Below the pieces are notes generated by a model. The model saw nothing but the letters and a program-made list of their open reading frames with translations, was not told the origin of the DNA and ran no database searches. The translations under genes and the position numbers were made by a program. Source: Bacteroidales bacterium UBA3743 (GTDB lineage: Bacteria > Bacteroidota > Bacteroidia > Bacteroidales > Paludibacteraceae). Taken from it: a stretch of DNA of 64,000 nucleotides. The stretch spans positions 62,001-126,000 of the forward strand of contig DFGT01000030.1 in NCBI GenBank assembly GCA_002371265.1, read 5' to 3'. Shown here piece by piece: positions 8,446-17,779 of this stretch. The stretch's first letter is position 1. Each line of letters opens with the position of its first letter.

Positions 8446-9849
8446 ATGTATAATAAGAAATTTGTCTGGTTTATGGCCTCCATAGCAGCGACGGGAGGTC
8501 TGTTGTTTGGCTTCGACACAGGAGTGATCAGCGGAGCCATTCCGTTTATGCAGAAAGATTTGGATATCAGCGACAGCGGAATTGAGGACATCACAACATT
8601 TGCGTTAATCGGAGCGATGATTGGGGCGTTAGTCAGCGGATATCTGAGTGACAGATTCGGAAGAAAACGAATCATTTTGGCAGCGGCGGTAATATTCCTT
8701 TTGGGAGCAATTGGATGCGGCAGTGCTGACGGAGTGACAGGACTGATGGCAGCACGCATTTTCTTGGGCATTGGTATTGGAGTGGCATCATTCTCCACCC
8801 CACTCTATTTAGCAGAGATTTCACCAGCGAGCATACGAGGAACACTGGTGTCTATGTTCCAGTTGCTCATCACGGTGGGTTTGCTAGGAGCATTTCTCAG
8901 CGACAGTGCCATTGCGGATGATGCGAACAACAGTTGTTGGAGAAACATGTTCTATGTAGGTGTAATTCCAGCCATCATACTCCTTGTCGGCATGTTCTTC
9001 CTGCCAGAGAGTCCACGTTGGCTGTTAAGCAAAGGACACGAGGCAGAGGCGATAAAGATTTTGGAAAAAATTGAAGACCCTTCGATCATAGCCGAAGAAG
9101 TCAACAAAATGAAATCAGACATTGCACAGACAAAAGAAGAATTGAGCATTACCGAAACATTCAAACAGAAGTGGATGTTTTATCCATTAATGTTGGCAGT
9201 ACTAATCATGTTCTTCCAGCAAGCAGTAGGAATCAACACCGTCATCTATTATGGTCCAAGCATTTTCCAGAAAGCAGGATTTGAAAGTGGAGAAGCGGCA
9301 CTAATGGCACAGGTCAGTGTCGGAGTGGTGAATGTGATCTTCACAATAGCCAGTCTGTTTCTAATCGACAGAATCGGCAGAAGAAAGCTATTCTTTCTAG
9401 GTATGACAGGAATGGTCGTGACATTGCTGATGATTTCATACGGATTCATAAGTTTATCTGACGACGGTTCTAACGGGCGCTACTTGGTAGTCGCAAGTAT
9501 GCTTCTATACATTGTCTTCTTTGCAATCAGTATGGGTCCATTAGGATGGTTGATTATCACAGAAGTTTTTCCAGTCAAGGTAAGAGGAGTCGGCAGCTCC
9601 ATTGGATCATTGGCAAATTGGGGATTCAACTCACTTATCGTATGGACATTCTATAAATCAATCAAAGGATTCACAAACTTTTTCGGAGGCGACGAGTCGT
9701 ATGGAACAGCAGGTGTATTCTGTATGTTTGCTGCCATTGCACTTATCGGAATTATTTGGGGATATTTCTTTCTTCCTGAGACAAAAGGTAAAAAGTTGGA
9801 GGATATTGAGAGTCATTGGAAAAAAGGAGGCTCTCCAAGAACATTATAA
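8446..9849 (+). CDS. MFS sugar:H+ symporter (XylE/GalP-like sugar porter)
   Basis: A 467-residue inner-membrane protein with about 12 membrane segments. The sugar-porter signatures are all visible: GGLLFGFDTGVISGA in segment 1, DRFGRKR in loop 2-3, PESPRWL after segment 6, QQAVGINTVIYYGPSIF in segment 7, and PETKGKKLEDIE at the C-terminus. It should import a hexose or pentose with protons. It follows the SDR gene by 29 bp and ends before a strong terminator. The sugar cannot be named from sequence alone. Confidence 0.92.
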   Translation: MYNKKFVWFMASIAATGGLLFGFDTGVISGAIPFMQKDLDISDSGIEDITTFALIGAMIGALVSGYLSDRFGRKRIILAAAVIFLLGAIGCGSADGVTGLMAARIFLGIGIGVASFSTPLYLAEISPASIRGTLVSMFQLLITVGLLGAFLSDSAIADDANNSCWRNMFYVGVIPAIILLVGMFFLPESPRWLLSKGHEAEAIKILEKIEDPSIIAEEVNKMKSDIAQTKEELSITETFKQKWMFYPLMLAVLIMFFQQAVGINTVIYYGPSIFQKAGFESGEAALMAQVSVGVVNVIFTIASLFLIDRIGRRKLFFLGMTGMVVTLLMISYGFISLSDDGSNGRYLVVASMLLYIVFFAISMGPLGWLIITEVFPVKVRGVGSSIGSLANWGFNSLIVWTFYKSIKGFTNFFGGDESYGTAGVFCMFAAIALIGIIWGYFFLPETKGKKLEDIESHWKKGGSPRTL

Positions 9850-9870
9850 CAGAAACGCCAATAAGATAAA

Positions 9871-9910
9871 AAAAGCAAAGACGGGGTCATGCTTCGTCTT
9901 TGCTTTTTTA
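9871..9910 (+). terminator. Rho-independent terminator after the sugar symporter
   Basis: Inverted repeat AGCAAAGACG / CGTCTTTGCT with an 11-base loop, followed by a T run and preceded by an A run, so it can act on both strands. It lies between converging genes. Confidence 0.85.
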
Positions 9911-9917
9911 TTGTCAT

Positions 9918-10652
9918 TCAAGGTAGAGCTAGAAAATATTCAAACTCAAATCTATCACCTATTTCATAATCAAAAGACAATGTTTGATTAGGGAAATCAA
10001 AATCACATCCTTCTAACGCCATTCTTAATCGATTCTCGTCTCGGGAAAGAACAAGGCATGAATCTAAATAGGGATTCTCTTTTATGTCACCTTTTTTCAA
10101 CAACTCCCATGGTCTGACCATTCGCTCTTTCATAAATCGACATAAAGTATCAACTTGAGATATAAGTATGTAATCATGAAATTTCGAAATTTCTGAGCTC
10201 ATAACATCAAAAATTGCTGGGACATCAACATTTCCAACTAGCACAGTTTTCGGAGGAAAGACTACCACATTCAATATATGATTCTTAAAATCTTCTCCTT
10301 CATACGAGCTTACCCTGACATTAAATAAATATCCATCCTTATTCTTAAAAGAGCATGTGGAATCGCTAGTGATCGGGACATTCATATTTCCCGCAATCTT
10401 TTCTATTTCGTCCTTCATCAATTTATAATCATAAAATCCTTCATAATGATTATCCTCTTCCGTGTTCTTTTCAAAAACAGTCTCATTTAATGACGGTGAG
10501 TCTACCATCGTTGTAATTGCGACTATGGAATCATTGTGAGGCAAAGGGACCTCGATAATCTTAAAATTATCTCCTATCTTTGATTCATTACATGATCCTA
10601 TTGATATCAAAAAGGAAAAAAGAAAGACAATGCTTGGAATATTAGATTTCAT
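9918..10652 (-). CDS. Putative lipoprotein of unknown function
   Basis: A 244-residue protein that I do not recognise. The N-terminus MKSNIPSIVFLFSFLISIGSC ends in a lipobox-like Cys followed by Asn and Glu, so it is probably a lipoprotein exported by Sec and processed by signal peptidase II. The mature part is charged, with no evident repeats or membrane segments. It is the last gene of a minus-strand run with a GT2 glycosyltransferase and an LtaS-like protein, 17 bp downstream of the former, so an envelope role is possible. Confidence 0.6.
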   Translation of the reverse strand: MKSNIPSIVFLFSFLISIGSCNESKIGDNFKIIEVPLPHNDSIVAITTMVDSPSLNETVFEKNTEEDNHYEGFYDYKLMKDEIEKIAGNMNVPITSDSTCSFKNKDGYLFNVRVSSYEGEDFKNHILNVVVFPPKTVLVGNVDVPAIFDVMSSEISKFHDYILISQVDTLCRFMKERMVRPWELLKKGDIKENPYLDSCLVLSRDENRLRMALEGCDFDFPNQTLSFDYEIGDRFEFEYFLALP

Positions 10653-10669
10653 GATTTTTCATTCTTCAT

Positions 10670-11620
10670 TCATTTAAGGTTTTCCGTCCTTTCTATGACA
10701 TACAGTGGCCTTCTCTTAACCTCCTTATAGATCTTTCCCACATATTCTCCCACAACGCCTATCGCCAACAGGACGGCACCGCCTATCAACCAAAGGCTGA
10801 CCAACAATGATGTCCAACCTGGAATAGTGTGACCTATATAGTGTGAATACAAACCATATCCGATCGCCAAAATTGCTATAAAAATAAAGAAAATGCCGAA
10901 AGAAAAAATCAAACGGAGTGGCTTGACACTGAATGATGTTATTCCGTCGACTGCAAAATTCATCATCTTCGCCAACGGATACTTACTTTCACCAGCAAAT
11001 CGCTCACTACGGTCGTAGTAGACATCTGCTGTCTTGAATCCAAGAGTGCGAACCATTCCACGCAAAAATAGATTTCGTTCAGGCATTGCCACCAACGCCT
11101 TCAATGCCGCACTACCCATCAATCGAAAATCCGCATGGTTATACTTGACATCTGTCCCCATCACAGACATAAGCTTATAAAAAGCCAAAGCTGTGTTTCG
11201 CTTAAACCAAGTGTCTGTCGTACGTTCACGTCTCACACCATACACCACCTCAACACCTTCATTATATTTGTCGACCATCTCAAAGATGGCATTTGTATCG
11301 TCCTGCAAATCTGCATCAATGCTGACAGCCATGTCACAACATTCAGAAACAAGAGTCAAACCTGCAAACAAAGCATTCTGATGACCGGCATTGTGTGCCA
11401 GTTTGATGCCAGACACATGAGAATCATCCTTTGACAACTCGTCTATTATCTGCCATGTCTTGTCTCGGCTTCCGTCGTCCACATACACAACTCCACCGGA
11501 AACAATATTCCCCGACTGCTCCATGCTTGTGATAACTTCCAGCAATCGTTTGTTTGTCTCATGCAAAACTTCCTCCTCATTGTAGCAAGGAACGACTATT
11601 TTCAAAACTCCCTTTCTCAT
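10670..11620 (-). CDS. Glycosyltransferase family 2, membrane-anchored (GtrB/DPM-like)
   Basis: A 316-residue protein. The GT2 catalytic domain occupies residues 1-230, with VVPCYNEEE at the N-terminus, VDDGSRDKTW and the metal-binding SIDADLQDD. Two C-terminal membrane segments (about 237-260 and 273-295) match undecaprenyl-phosphate glucosyl- or mannosyltransferases such as GtrB and ArnC. It probably transfers a sugar from a nucleotide donor to a polyprenyl-phosphate carrier on the cytoplasmic face. It starts 5 bp after the LtaS-like gene, so the two are probably cotranslated. Confidence 0.88.
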   Translation of the reverse strand: MRKGVLKIVVPCYNEEEVLHETNKRLLEVITSMEQSGNIVSGGVVYVDDGSRDKTWQIIDELSKDDSHVSGIKLAHNAGHQNALFAGLTLVSECCDMAVSIDADLQDDTNAIFEMVDKYNEGVEVVYGVRRERTTDTWFKRNTALAFYKLMSVMGTDVKYNHADFRLMGSAALKALVAMPERNLFLRGMVRTLGFKTADVYYDRSERFAGESKYPLAKMMNFAVDGITSFSVKPLRLIFSFGIFFIFIAILAIGYGLYSHYIGHTIPGWTSLLVSLWLIGGAVLLAIGVVGEYVGKIYKEVKRRPLYVIERTENLK

Positions 11621-11625
11621 CTTTT

Positions 11626-13587
11626 TTATTTTACTAATGTCGTTTTCTTATGCGAAACCAAATATTCGTATGCAGCGAAACGACGTCGCAATAAAGTATC
11701 TAAAATCAGGCAAGAATCACCAGATGCCAACTCTTTATAATTCTCTCGAATATTGTATATTTTCCTAAAATTCGAACGAGGATCTATCAAACATAGATAG
11801 GAGGAATCTCTTGCACAAAGCATTCCATCCGTTGAATATACAACTGAAGAGGTCGGATTGTCCAACACGTTTCGTCCAAATCCTAGATTATCATATTCAA
11901 TGCCAAGCAACGACATCAATATCGATGGTATATCTGTCTGACAACAGAACGTATTAATCGTACGTTTGCCAATCTTTGGGGAATGGATAATCAATGGCAC
12001 ATGGTTGAAACTCTCGGCAACCTCACATTCTGGTCTGCCAATGATTTTTCCGTGATCGGCGACGAAGACAAAAACGGTGTTTTCATAAAGTCCACATCTC
12101 TTCATGCCCTCAAAAAACGTCTTCAAACAGTAGTCCGCATACAAGACAATCGCATACTCGGCATCCCAGCCATGAGCATCAAACCAATCCGGCACAACGT
12201 ATGGCGGATGGTTGGAAATTGTGAGCAACACACTAAAAAATGGCTGTTGCATCGTCTTCAGCTCATTCAAAGCGTAATCGAACAGGAATCCGTCACTGAC
12301 TCCAAAACTGTTGACTATAGAATCTCCAGGATAATCCTCCTGCGAACGGATATGCTTGAATCCATTGGTGCGCAAAAAAGCGTTCATATTGTCGTACTGG
12401 CTTTCATGCGTCATATAAAATGATGTCGAATAGCCTTTCTCAGCGAAGACGTTGGGCATTCCATAATATGTAGGGATATCCGTGCCCTTCATCGCATTTC
12501 TCGATAAGACGGTAGGGAATCCATACAAAGTGGAATAGATGCCTTGATTTGTATGGTTGCCAACACTATAGAAATTATCAAACGAAAGACTTTCATTCCA
12601 CAAACTATCCAAAAAAGGAGTCATTGTCACATCACATCCGAAATATTGCATCAGTTTGGCACTCATACTCTCCATCAAGATAATCACAACATTTGGTTTT
12701 TCCCCTTCTGCAAAAATAGCCGACGAATCTCGTTTGCAGTGACGTTGCAGGGATAGCGAGTCTGCCACAAATATATCTTGTGATCCCTTTTGCATATCAC
12801 ATCTGATTTCTCGCACCGCCGTCTCTCCATCCATAAGGTTCAGTCCACGGTTTTCTCGTCGATTGTTGTCAATATAGGTGTTGAGCAGATTGAATGCCGC
12901 ATTCACACCAAGTCTGTTCAAAAAATAATCGTCACAATAATACGCCGCCGACACTTTTATAGGATTATACCCCATTCTGCCACGGATTCCAAACATACAC
13001 AATCCGATCACCACAAGAGATGCGGCAAAGATTTTCAATCTGTCGACGTAATTGACCACCGTCTTCTCCGACAATAATCCTTCCAAAGTCTTTTCCGACT
13101 GTCTCCAAATGAAAATGGAGAAAAGAGCGATGAGTGATAATCCACTAATTATCAGCACCCAATACGACGGCTCTTCAAGAATCATCGTCACAGCCGTGCC
13201 AGCCTCCTCCGTCCACTCAAAAATAGATGAATTGATGACATTTGAAAAATACTTGAAATACTGAAGATTAGCAGCTTGAAGCGCTATTTCCACAGACAAC
13301 ACAGCTATGACAACCGCCACAACTGTACGCCAAACATACTTGTTGAAAAAAGGAATTATCGAACTGATAAACAATAATAGCACGTATGGCAGAATCATCA
13401 CATAGCACACTGCCACATTGTCGAGCCAAAGTCCACGCACAAAAGCCGGCCAAACAGGATTGGAGACAGTAGCGTCGACAAAATCATTCAGATAAAAATA
13501 TTGCGCAAGTCGCAACACGGATAAAACCAATAATGCTGCGAGATGCGTAGTTATAACAAACCTGAAAGCCTTAAAAAAATTATTCAT
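11626..13587 (-). CDS. LtaS-like sulfatase-fold transferase (alkaline phosphatase superfamily, membrane-anchored)
   Basis: A 653-residue protein. Residues about 1-210 contain five membrane segments, and the rest is an extracytoplasmic sulfatase/LTA-synthase domain. Visible motifs are NVVIILMESMSA (metal-binding Glu), SVGNHTNQGIYST (likely nucleophile Thr) and FVFVADHG (metal-binding Asp-His). Gram-positive LtaS transfers phosphoglycerol; in Bacteroidota relatives probably move phosphoglycerol or phosphoethanolamine onto envelope glycans or lipids, an inference. It overlaps the start of its neighbour upstream by 8 bp and precedes the GT2 gene by 5 bp. Confidence 0.85.
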   Translation of the reverse strand: MNNFFKAFRFVITTHLAALLVLSVLRLAQYFYLNDFVDATVSNPVWPAFVRGLWLDNVAVCYVMILPYVLLLFISSIIPFFNKYVWRTVVAVVIAVLSVEIALQAANLQYFKYFSNVINSSIFEWTEEAGTAVTMILEEPSYWVLIISGLSLIALFSIFIWRQSEKTLEGLLSEKTVVNYVDRLKIFAASLVVIGLCMFGIRGRMGYNPIKVSAAYYCDDYFLNRLGVNAAFNLLNTYIDNNRRENRGLNLMDGETAVREIRCDMQKGSQDIFVADSLSLQRHCKRDSSAIFAEGEKPNVVIILMESMSAKLMQYFGCDVTMTPFLDSLWNESLSFDNFYSVGNHTNQGIYSTLYGFPTVLSRNAMKGTDIPTYYGMPNVFAEKGYSTSFYMTHESQYDNMNAFLRTNGFKHIRSQEDYPGDSIVNSFGVSDGFLFDYALNELKTMQQPFFSVLLTISNHPPYVVPDWFDAHGWDAEYAIVLYADYCLKTFFEGMKRCGLYENTVFVFVADHGKIIGRPECEVAESFNHVPLIIHSPKIGKRTINTFCCQTDIPSILMSLLGIEYDNLGFGRNVLDNPTSSVVYSTDGMLCARDSSYLCLIDPRSNFRKIYNIRENYKELASGDSCLILDTLLRRRFAAYEYLVSHKKTTLVK

Positions 13588-14803
13588 AGAGATGATACTT
13601 TTTTGACTTACGTCTCCACGACGATTCCGAATCTCTCCATATATCCTTCACATCGTCAAAACGATACCTTTCCGACATCTTCAGACGAATCATGTTTGTG
13701 CCACAAACATTGTCGAAACTCTTTTTCGTCTTTTCTGAACACATTCCAAATATATCTTTCGACGGATAAAGATTATGCAATGCCTCCAACACTCTGAACT
13801 GGACTTCCGTCAGCCTAGCTTTCTGCAAATCATCCACATAGACTTGCACTCCCTGAACAATTTTGCCAGAAAGAGCTGAGAATTGCGGTTTATATACAAT
13901 AGGACGGAATGAGACACCATCCAACTTCATATTATTCAGCTCCATAGCCAACGAATCAGCATTCACCCAATCTGCAGCAAAAGCGTCGAAAGGGATTGTA
14001 TATCCCACTCCTATCTGAAGAACTCCAAGTTCTCCCACAATACCACTCATCGGATAATAAGCTGCGCACTGCCAATAAGGAATCTGCGGAGATGTCATCA
14101 CCCAACGCAATCCCGTCTGCGAATAATCCATGTCTCTTCTCCACCCTTTCATCGGCACAACAGTAAGATTGCATTTCTTTTTTGTCAGACCCTCTTCGTT
14201 GAGTAAATTGGCAAGTTCACCAGGAGTCAGGCCATAGACATATGGGATAGGATATTTGCTGATGAAGCTGAAATAACCCTCACTCACAAGTGGACCCTCC
14301 ACCTTGTTTCCTCCAAGCGGATTAGGACGGTCGAGCACGACAACCTCCTTCCCATTTTCTCCTGCAGCCTCCATCAAAAGCCCCAATGAACTGATGAATG
14401 TGTATGAGCGACAGCCGACATCCTGAATATCGTAGACCACCACGTCTACATCCTTCAGCATATCAACAGTAGGCTTCTTCGTTTTGCCATAAAGGCTGTG
14501 GACCTTCAATCCCGTCTTCGAATCGACGGATCCACTGACAGTCCCTCCTGCGTAGACATTGCCACGCACCCCATGTTCGGGAGCAAACAGACAGACCAGA
14601 TTGACACCGTCTGCTGAATTCAAGACGTCAATCGTGCTTTGCAAATTGGAATCCACACCTGTGGCATTGGTCAGCAGACCAACTCTTTTTCCCTTCAATA
14701 TATCAAAATCACGCTGTTTGAGCACATCGATTCCAAGCGTCACCTGAGCCAACGCAGACAGGACGTAAAGAAAAGAGATGCAAAGCGACAAGATTATCCT
14801 CAT
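13580..14803 (-). CDS. DUF1343 / NamZ-like exo-beta-N-acetylmuramidase
   Basis: A protein of about 407 residues with signal peptide MRIILSLCISFLYVLSALAQ. The family was first defined as DUF1343; Bacillus NamZ (YbbC) in it removes terminal N-acetylmuramic acid from peptidoglycan fragments. Conserved landmarks here are GLLTNATG, FAPEHGVRG (Glu-His), YDIQDVGCRSYT and VLDRPNPLGG. A longer start at 14878 is in frame, but the promoter-like box at 14831-14838 lies inside that extension, so I chose 14803 (14809 is possible). It heads the envelope operon and overlaps the next gene by 8 bp. Confidence 0.85.
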   Translation of the reverse strand: MRIILSLCISFLYVLSALAQVTLGIDVLKQRDFDILKGKRVGLLTNATGVDSNLQSTIDVLNSADGVNLVCLFAPEHGVRGNVYAGGTVSGSVDSKTGLKVHSLYGKTKKPTVDMLKDVDVVVYDIQDVGCRSYTFISSLGLLMEAAGENGKEVVVLDRPNPLGGNKVEGPLVSEGYFSFISKYPIPYVYGLTPGELANLLNEEGLTKKKCNLTVVPMKGWRRDMDYSQTGLRWVMTSPQIPYWQCAAYYPMSGIVGELGVLQIGVGYTIPFDAFAADWVNADSLAMELNNMKLDGVSFRPIVYKPQFSALSGKIVQGVQVYVDDLQKARLTEVQFRVLEALHNLYPSKDIFGMCSEKTKKSFDNVCGTNMIRLKMSERYRFDDVKDIWRDSESSWRRKSKKYHLYE

Positions 14804-14830
14804 GAACATACAATTATTTATTATCGAATA

Positions 14831-14838
14831 CAAAATTA
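14831..14838 (-). promoter_or_regulatory. Bacteroidota -7 box for the namZ-like operon
   Basis: On the minus strand this reads TAATTTTG, matching TAnnTTTG, about 28 bp upstream of the chosen start codon. It supports the start at 14803 over the longer 14878 start. I see no clear -33 TTTG. Confidence 0.5.
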
Positions 14839-14930
14839 CTCTTATTTTTTGGAAATTCATATTGGCATTTGAATTCATCTTAAGAAGCCGTTTAGATTTA
14901 ATTAAAATATTTTGGGAATAGTGTTGGTTT

Positions 14931-15208
14931 GTTAAGGACGGAACGCCCTAACCCCTCCCCACGTGCTAGCCGAAGGCGAGCACATAAATTTAATAAACCA
15001 CAGAGGCACAAGTTTTACAGAGAAAGGCTACTCCTTTTATGATAAAATAACATATAGCTCTATTTTACGACTGATTTTTCTGACTCTTTTCTACAAAAAT
15101 CCGTAGACTTTCTCTGAGAACTTCCATTCTCTGTGGTTTTATAAAAGCTCGCCTTCGGCTCGCATTTAGAGTGGGGTTAGGGCGTTCCACCCTTAACAAT
15201 CCTCATTC
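14931..15208. repeat. Dispersed palindromic repeat, copy B (long inverted termini)
   Basis: The left arm runs from GTTAAGGACGGAACGCCCTA through GCCGAAGGCGAGCAC and ATAAACCACAGAG. The right arm is its inverted counterpart, from CTCTGTGGTTTTAT and GCTCGCCTTCGGC to GGCGTTCCACCCTTAAC. The arms are about 75 bp each around a core of roughly 130 bp, and the overall architecture is like a MITE. It fills most of the 540-bp gap between the divergent namZ-like and GHL10 genes. No coding sequence is visible. Confidence 0.88.
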
Positions 15209-15307
15209 TAAGGAACTTTAAAGCATAGTAATAAAAATCCGCTACATTGTACCACATAATCCCATATTTTGTTTGAATCACAATGCCATTTATTTGTATG
15301 TTATTAG

Positions 15308-15315
15308 TATTTTTG
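15308..15315 (+). promoter_or_regulatory. -7 box for the GHL10 gene
   Basis: TATTTTTG fits TAnnTTTG and lies 27 bp before the ATG at 15342. It argues against the longer in-frame start at 15273. Confidence 0.45.
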
Positions 15316-15341
15316 CAAAGAACTTATATGATTTACAAAAC

Positions 15342-16835
15342 ATGAGAACTTATTTGAGCATTATTGCGTTCCTATTTTCTATTATTATGATACCTGCCCA
15401 TGCCGCGAAGAAACACGAACTACGAGGAGCGTGGATTGCCACTGTCGCCAATATCGACTGGCCGTCAACAAAAGGCAATTACGAAAAGCAGAAAGACGAG
15501 ATGATCGCGATGCTCGACTCGCTTCACAGCTGCAACATCAACACCATATTCCTTCAGGTGCGTCCATGCGCGGATGCACTCTACAAATCAGAGATGGAGC
15601 CATGGAGCGCTTATCTTTCCGGCAAACAAGGTTCAGAAGTGAACTATGACCCGTTAGCCTTTGCGATTGACGAATGTCACAAGAGATGTATGGAAGTGCA
15701 TGCGTGGATAAACCCATACCGAGTGACAAACGGAGAGGGAGTGGATAAATTGAGTAAGAATCATCTCTATTTCCGTCGCCCCGAACTATTTCTGACCTAT
15801 GGAGGAAAGGTATATTTCAATCCCGGTCTTGAGGAAGTACGTGATTATCTGACGAGTATTGTGATGGATATTGTCCTTCGTTATGATGTCGACGGAATTC
15901 ACATGGACGACTATTTTTATCCATACAAAGTGGCAGGAGAGGAATTTCCAGATTTTGAGACATTCAAGAACCATCACCGAGACCAATACGACCGTCAGGC
16001 ATGGCGACGCGATAATGTCAACCTTGTTGTGAAAATGATTCACGACGCCATCCACAGAGCAAAGCCTTGGGTATGGTTTGGAGTCAGTCCATTCGGTGTG
16101 TACCGCAACGAAAAAGACGACTGGAGAGCCACAAAAGCAGGAGCTTCATGCACCAACTATGATGAACTATGCGCAGACGTGCTGTTATGGCTGGAAAAGG
16201 GATGGATTGACTATGCCGCTCCACAACTATATTGGGAACTTGGACGTGATGGACTCGACTACGGAGTGTTGAGCAAATGGTGGGGAGACTGGTCGTACGG
16301 CAGAAACATGTTCGTCGGACTTTATGCAAGCGGTTTGGCAGTGAAGAAAGACAAAGCATGGAAAGAAGGCAACGAAGTGATCCGCCAGTTAAACACAAGC
16401 TACAACAACAATAAAATCAACGGATATATCTTCTACAGTGCAAAATATCTGCGTGACGATTACCGTGGATTGAAAACAGAGTTGAAAAAAGACCTGTTCA
16501 GATACCCAGCTCTTGTGCCAGTGGACCCAATGACAGAAAGTTCACCGTCATCCGCACCTAAAGGGCTTAAAATAGAGGGCGACATGATGCGATGGAAACC
16601 AGTTGTGAAGAAAGGCGGATACGACACAAGATATTATGCGATCTACTGTTTCAGTGAATTTGAAGATGTTGATTTGAACAAAGTGGAAAGAATAATAGCG
16701 TTCACACAAGCATCAGAAGTCGACGTGCAGGAATTCCGTCTTCCCAATGGAAACTATAAATTCGTAGTCACATCAATCAACAAATTCAGACACGAATCAA
16801 AAGCGTCAAAACCGGTTGAATTTGAAAAGAGATAA
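15342..16835 (+). CDS. Glycoside hydrolase-like family 10 (GHL10, YngK-like) secreted protein
   Basis: A 497-residue protein with signal peptide MRTYLSIIAFLFSIIMIPAHA. The mature start ELRGAWIATVANIDWPSTKG is the hallmark of the GHL10 (DUF187) family, a TIM-barrel hydrolase group. Further conserved pieces are FLQVRPCADALY, HAWINPYRV, DGIHMDDYFYP and WFGVSPFGVYRN. The C-terminal 100 residues look like a fibronectin/Ig-type module. The substrate is not established; a periplasmic or surface glycan, perhaps peptidoglycan-related, is likely. A partial copy of its 3' end lies at 17569-17617. Confidence 0.85.
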   Translation: MRTYLSIIAFLFSIIMIPAHAAKKHELRGAWIATVANIDWPSTKGNYEKQKDEMIAMLDSLHSCNINTIFLQVRPCADALYKSEMEPWSAYLSGKQGSEVNYDPLAFAIDECHKRCMEVHAWINPYRVTNGEGVDKLSKNHLYFRRPELFLTYGGKVYFNPGLEEVRDYLTSIVMDIVLRYDVDGIHMDDYFYPYKVAGEEFPDFETFKNHHRDQYDRQAWRRDNVNLVVKMIHDAIHRAKPWVWFGVSPFGVYRNEKDDWRATKAGASCTNYDELCADVLLWLEKGWIDYAAPQLYWELGRDGLDYGVLSKWWGDWSYGRNMFVGLYASGLAVKKDKAWKEGNEVIRQLNTSYNNNKINGYIFYSAKYLRDDYRGLKTELKKDLFRYPALVPVDPMTESSPSSAPKGLKIEGDMMRWKPVVKKGGYDTRYYAIYCFSEFEDVDLNKVERIIAFTQASEVDVQEFRLPNGNYKFVVTSINKFRHESKASKPVEFEKR

Positions 16836-16880
16836 TGTTGAGGTTAGGGATTGAAGGTTAGACGGCAGGAACCAAACCTC

Positions 16881-16939
16881 GTAGAGACGCACGGACGTGC
16901 GTGTCAACCGACACACCAATAACGGACGTGCGTCTCTAC
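16881..16939. repeat. Dispersed short repeat with inverted arms (ACGTGCGTGTC core)
   Basis: The 25-bp sequence at 16881-16905 recurs exactly at 59725-59749. Here it is followed by GTGCGTCTCTAC (16928-16939), the inverse of its first 12 bases, so the unit can form a long hairpin. It lies between the GHL10 gene and a small secreted protein gene. Confidence 0.8.
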
Positions 16940-16986
16940 TGACATATAAATAACGGACACGTGTCAAGACATACAAACCAACGAAC

Positions 16987-17550
16987 ATGAAAAAATCAAT
17001 TCTAATTATAGTATGTAGTTTCATCACGCTATGTGCCTTTGCCACAGAACAGACTAGCGGATACTACGACCGTATAAAAAAAGATGTTGAGCAGATAGCT
17101 ACCGAATTAAGTTCCCAATACGATTCTATAATTGTATTTTCTAACGACAGTCGTCATCTGATAATTACCAATAAGAATATTTACGACGAAGGAAAATTGT
17201 TAGGACTTGAAATGTTCCAAGGAAGGACCGTAAACGACACATTAATATTTGAAAAATTCGATGAAACCGACAGCAACTTGCCTTGCACTTTTTCAAAAGA
17301 AGTATTCAAACTGAACACATCTATCAAATGCAATTTTGAAGAAGATAAAGAATATCTAGAAAAGGTCAACAAAACATTGAATGTATTATCCATTATTGAA
17401 AATGGGAATGTGAAATGCAAACATATATTAGAACAAAAATGCATAATTGATAATAAATACGACCTAAAAGACGATATAGTCGGCTATGCTATTTTATTGT
17501 TTCTCTATGCAGATGGCAAAGACAGAGAAAGAGTAATAATCAAGCCATAA
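16987..17550 (+). CDS. Secreted protein of unknown function
   Basis: A 187-residue protein with a Sec signal peptide (MKKSILIIVCSFITLCAFA). The mature part is rich in Asp, Asn and Lys, with three Cys near residues 100-156 (LPCTF, IKCNF, KCKHILEQKC) and no motif I recognise. It lies between the 3' end of the GHL10 gene and a partial duplicate of that 3' end, which suggests that the gene arrived, or was duplicated around, by a local rearrangement. No function can be assigned. Confidence 0.6.
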   Translation: MKKSILIIVCSFITLCAFATEQTSGYYDRIKKDVEQIATELSSQYDSIIVFSNDSRHLIITNKNIYDEGKLLGLEMFQGRTVNDTLIFEKFDETDSNLPCTFSKEVFKLNTSIKCNFEEDKEYLEKVNKTLNVLSIIENGNVKCKHILEQKCIIDNKYDLKDDIVGYAILLFLYADGKDRERVIIKP

Positions 17551-17568
17551 TTTCAAATAATTCGTTGT

Positions 17569-17617
17569 CACATCAATCAACGAATCAAAAGCGTCAAAAC
17601 CGGTTGAATTTAAGCAT
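17569..17617 (+). repeat. Partial duplicate of the 3' end of the GHL10 gene
   Basis: Bases GTCACATCAATCAAC followed by GAATCAAAAGCGTCAAAACC and GGTTGAATTT repeat the end of the GHL10 gene (about 16768-16828). The copy lacks 12 internal bases (AAATTCAGACAC). It is non-coding here, a rearrangement scar. Confidence 0.85.
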
Positions 17618-17675
17618 AAATAGAAATAGCACAAACAATATTAAAACATTTTATATATTTTTTTTCATCTAAAAG

Positions 17676-17705
17676 TTTGTCATTATGTAATATTCCGTAT
17701 ATTTG
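17676..17705 (+). promoter_or_regulatory. Bacteroidota promoter for the 190-residue secreted protein gene
   Basis: TTTG at 17676-17679, an 18-bp spacer, then TATATTTG at 17698-17705. Both boxes match the Bacteroidota primary sigma consensus. It leaves a leader of about 70 bases before the ATG at 17780. Confidence 0.65.
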
Positions 17706-17779
17706 CACTAACATTTCATGCAACAATGGATTGTATTGCATAATTATACAACAAAATTAAACCATAAACTAAAATAACA

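Noticed and set aside
8196..8798. 200-codon minus-strand frame across the SDR and symporter genes
   Set aside because: Both plus-strand genes are well supported and the minus-strand translation has no family features.
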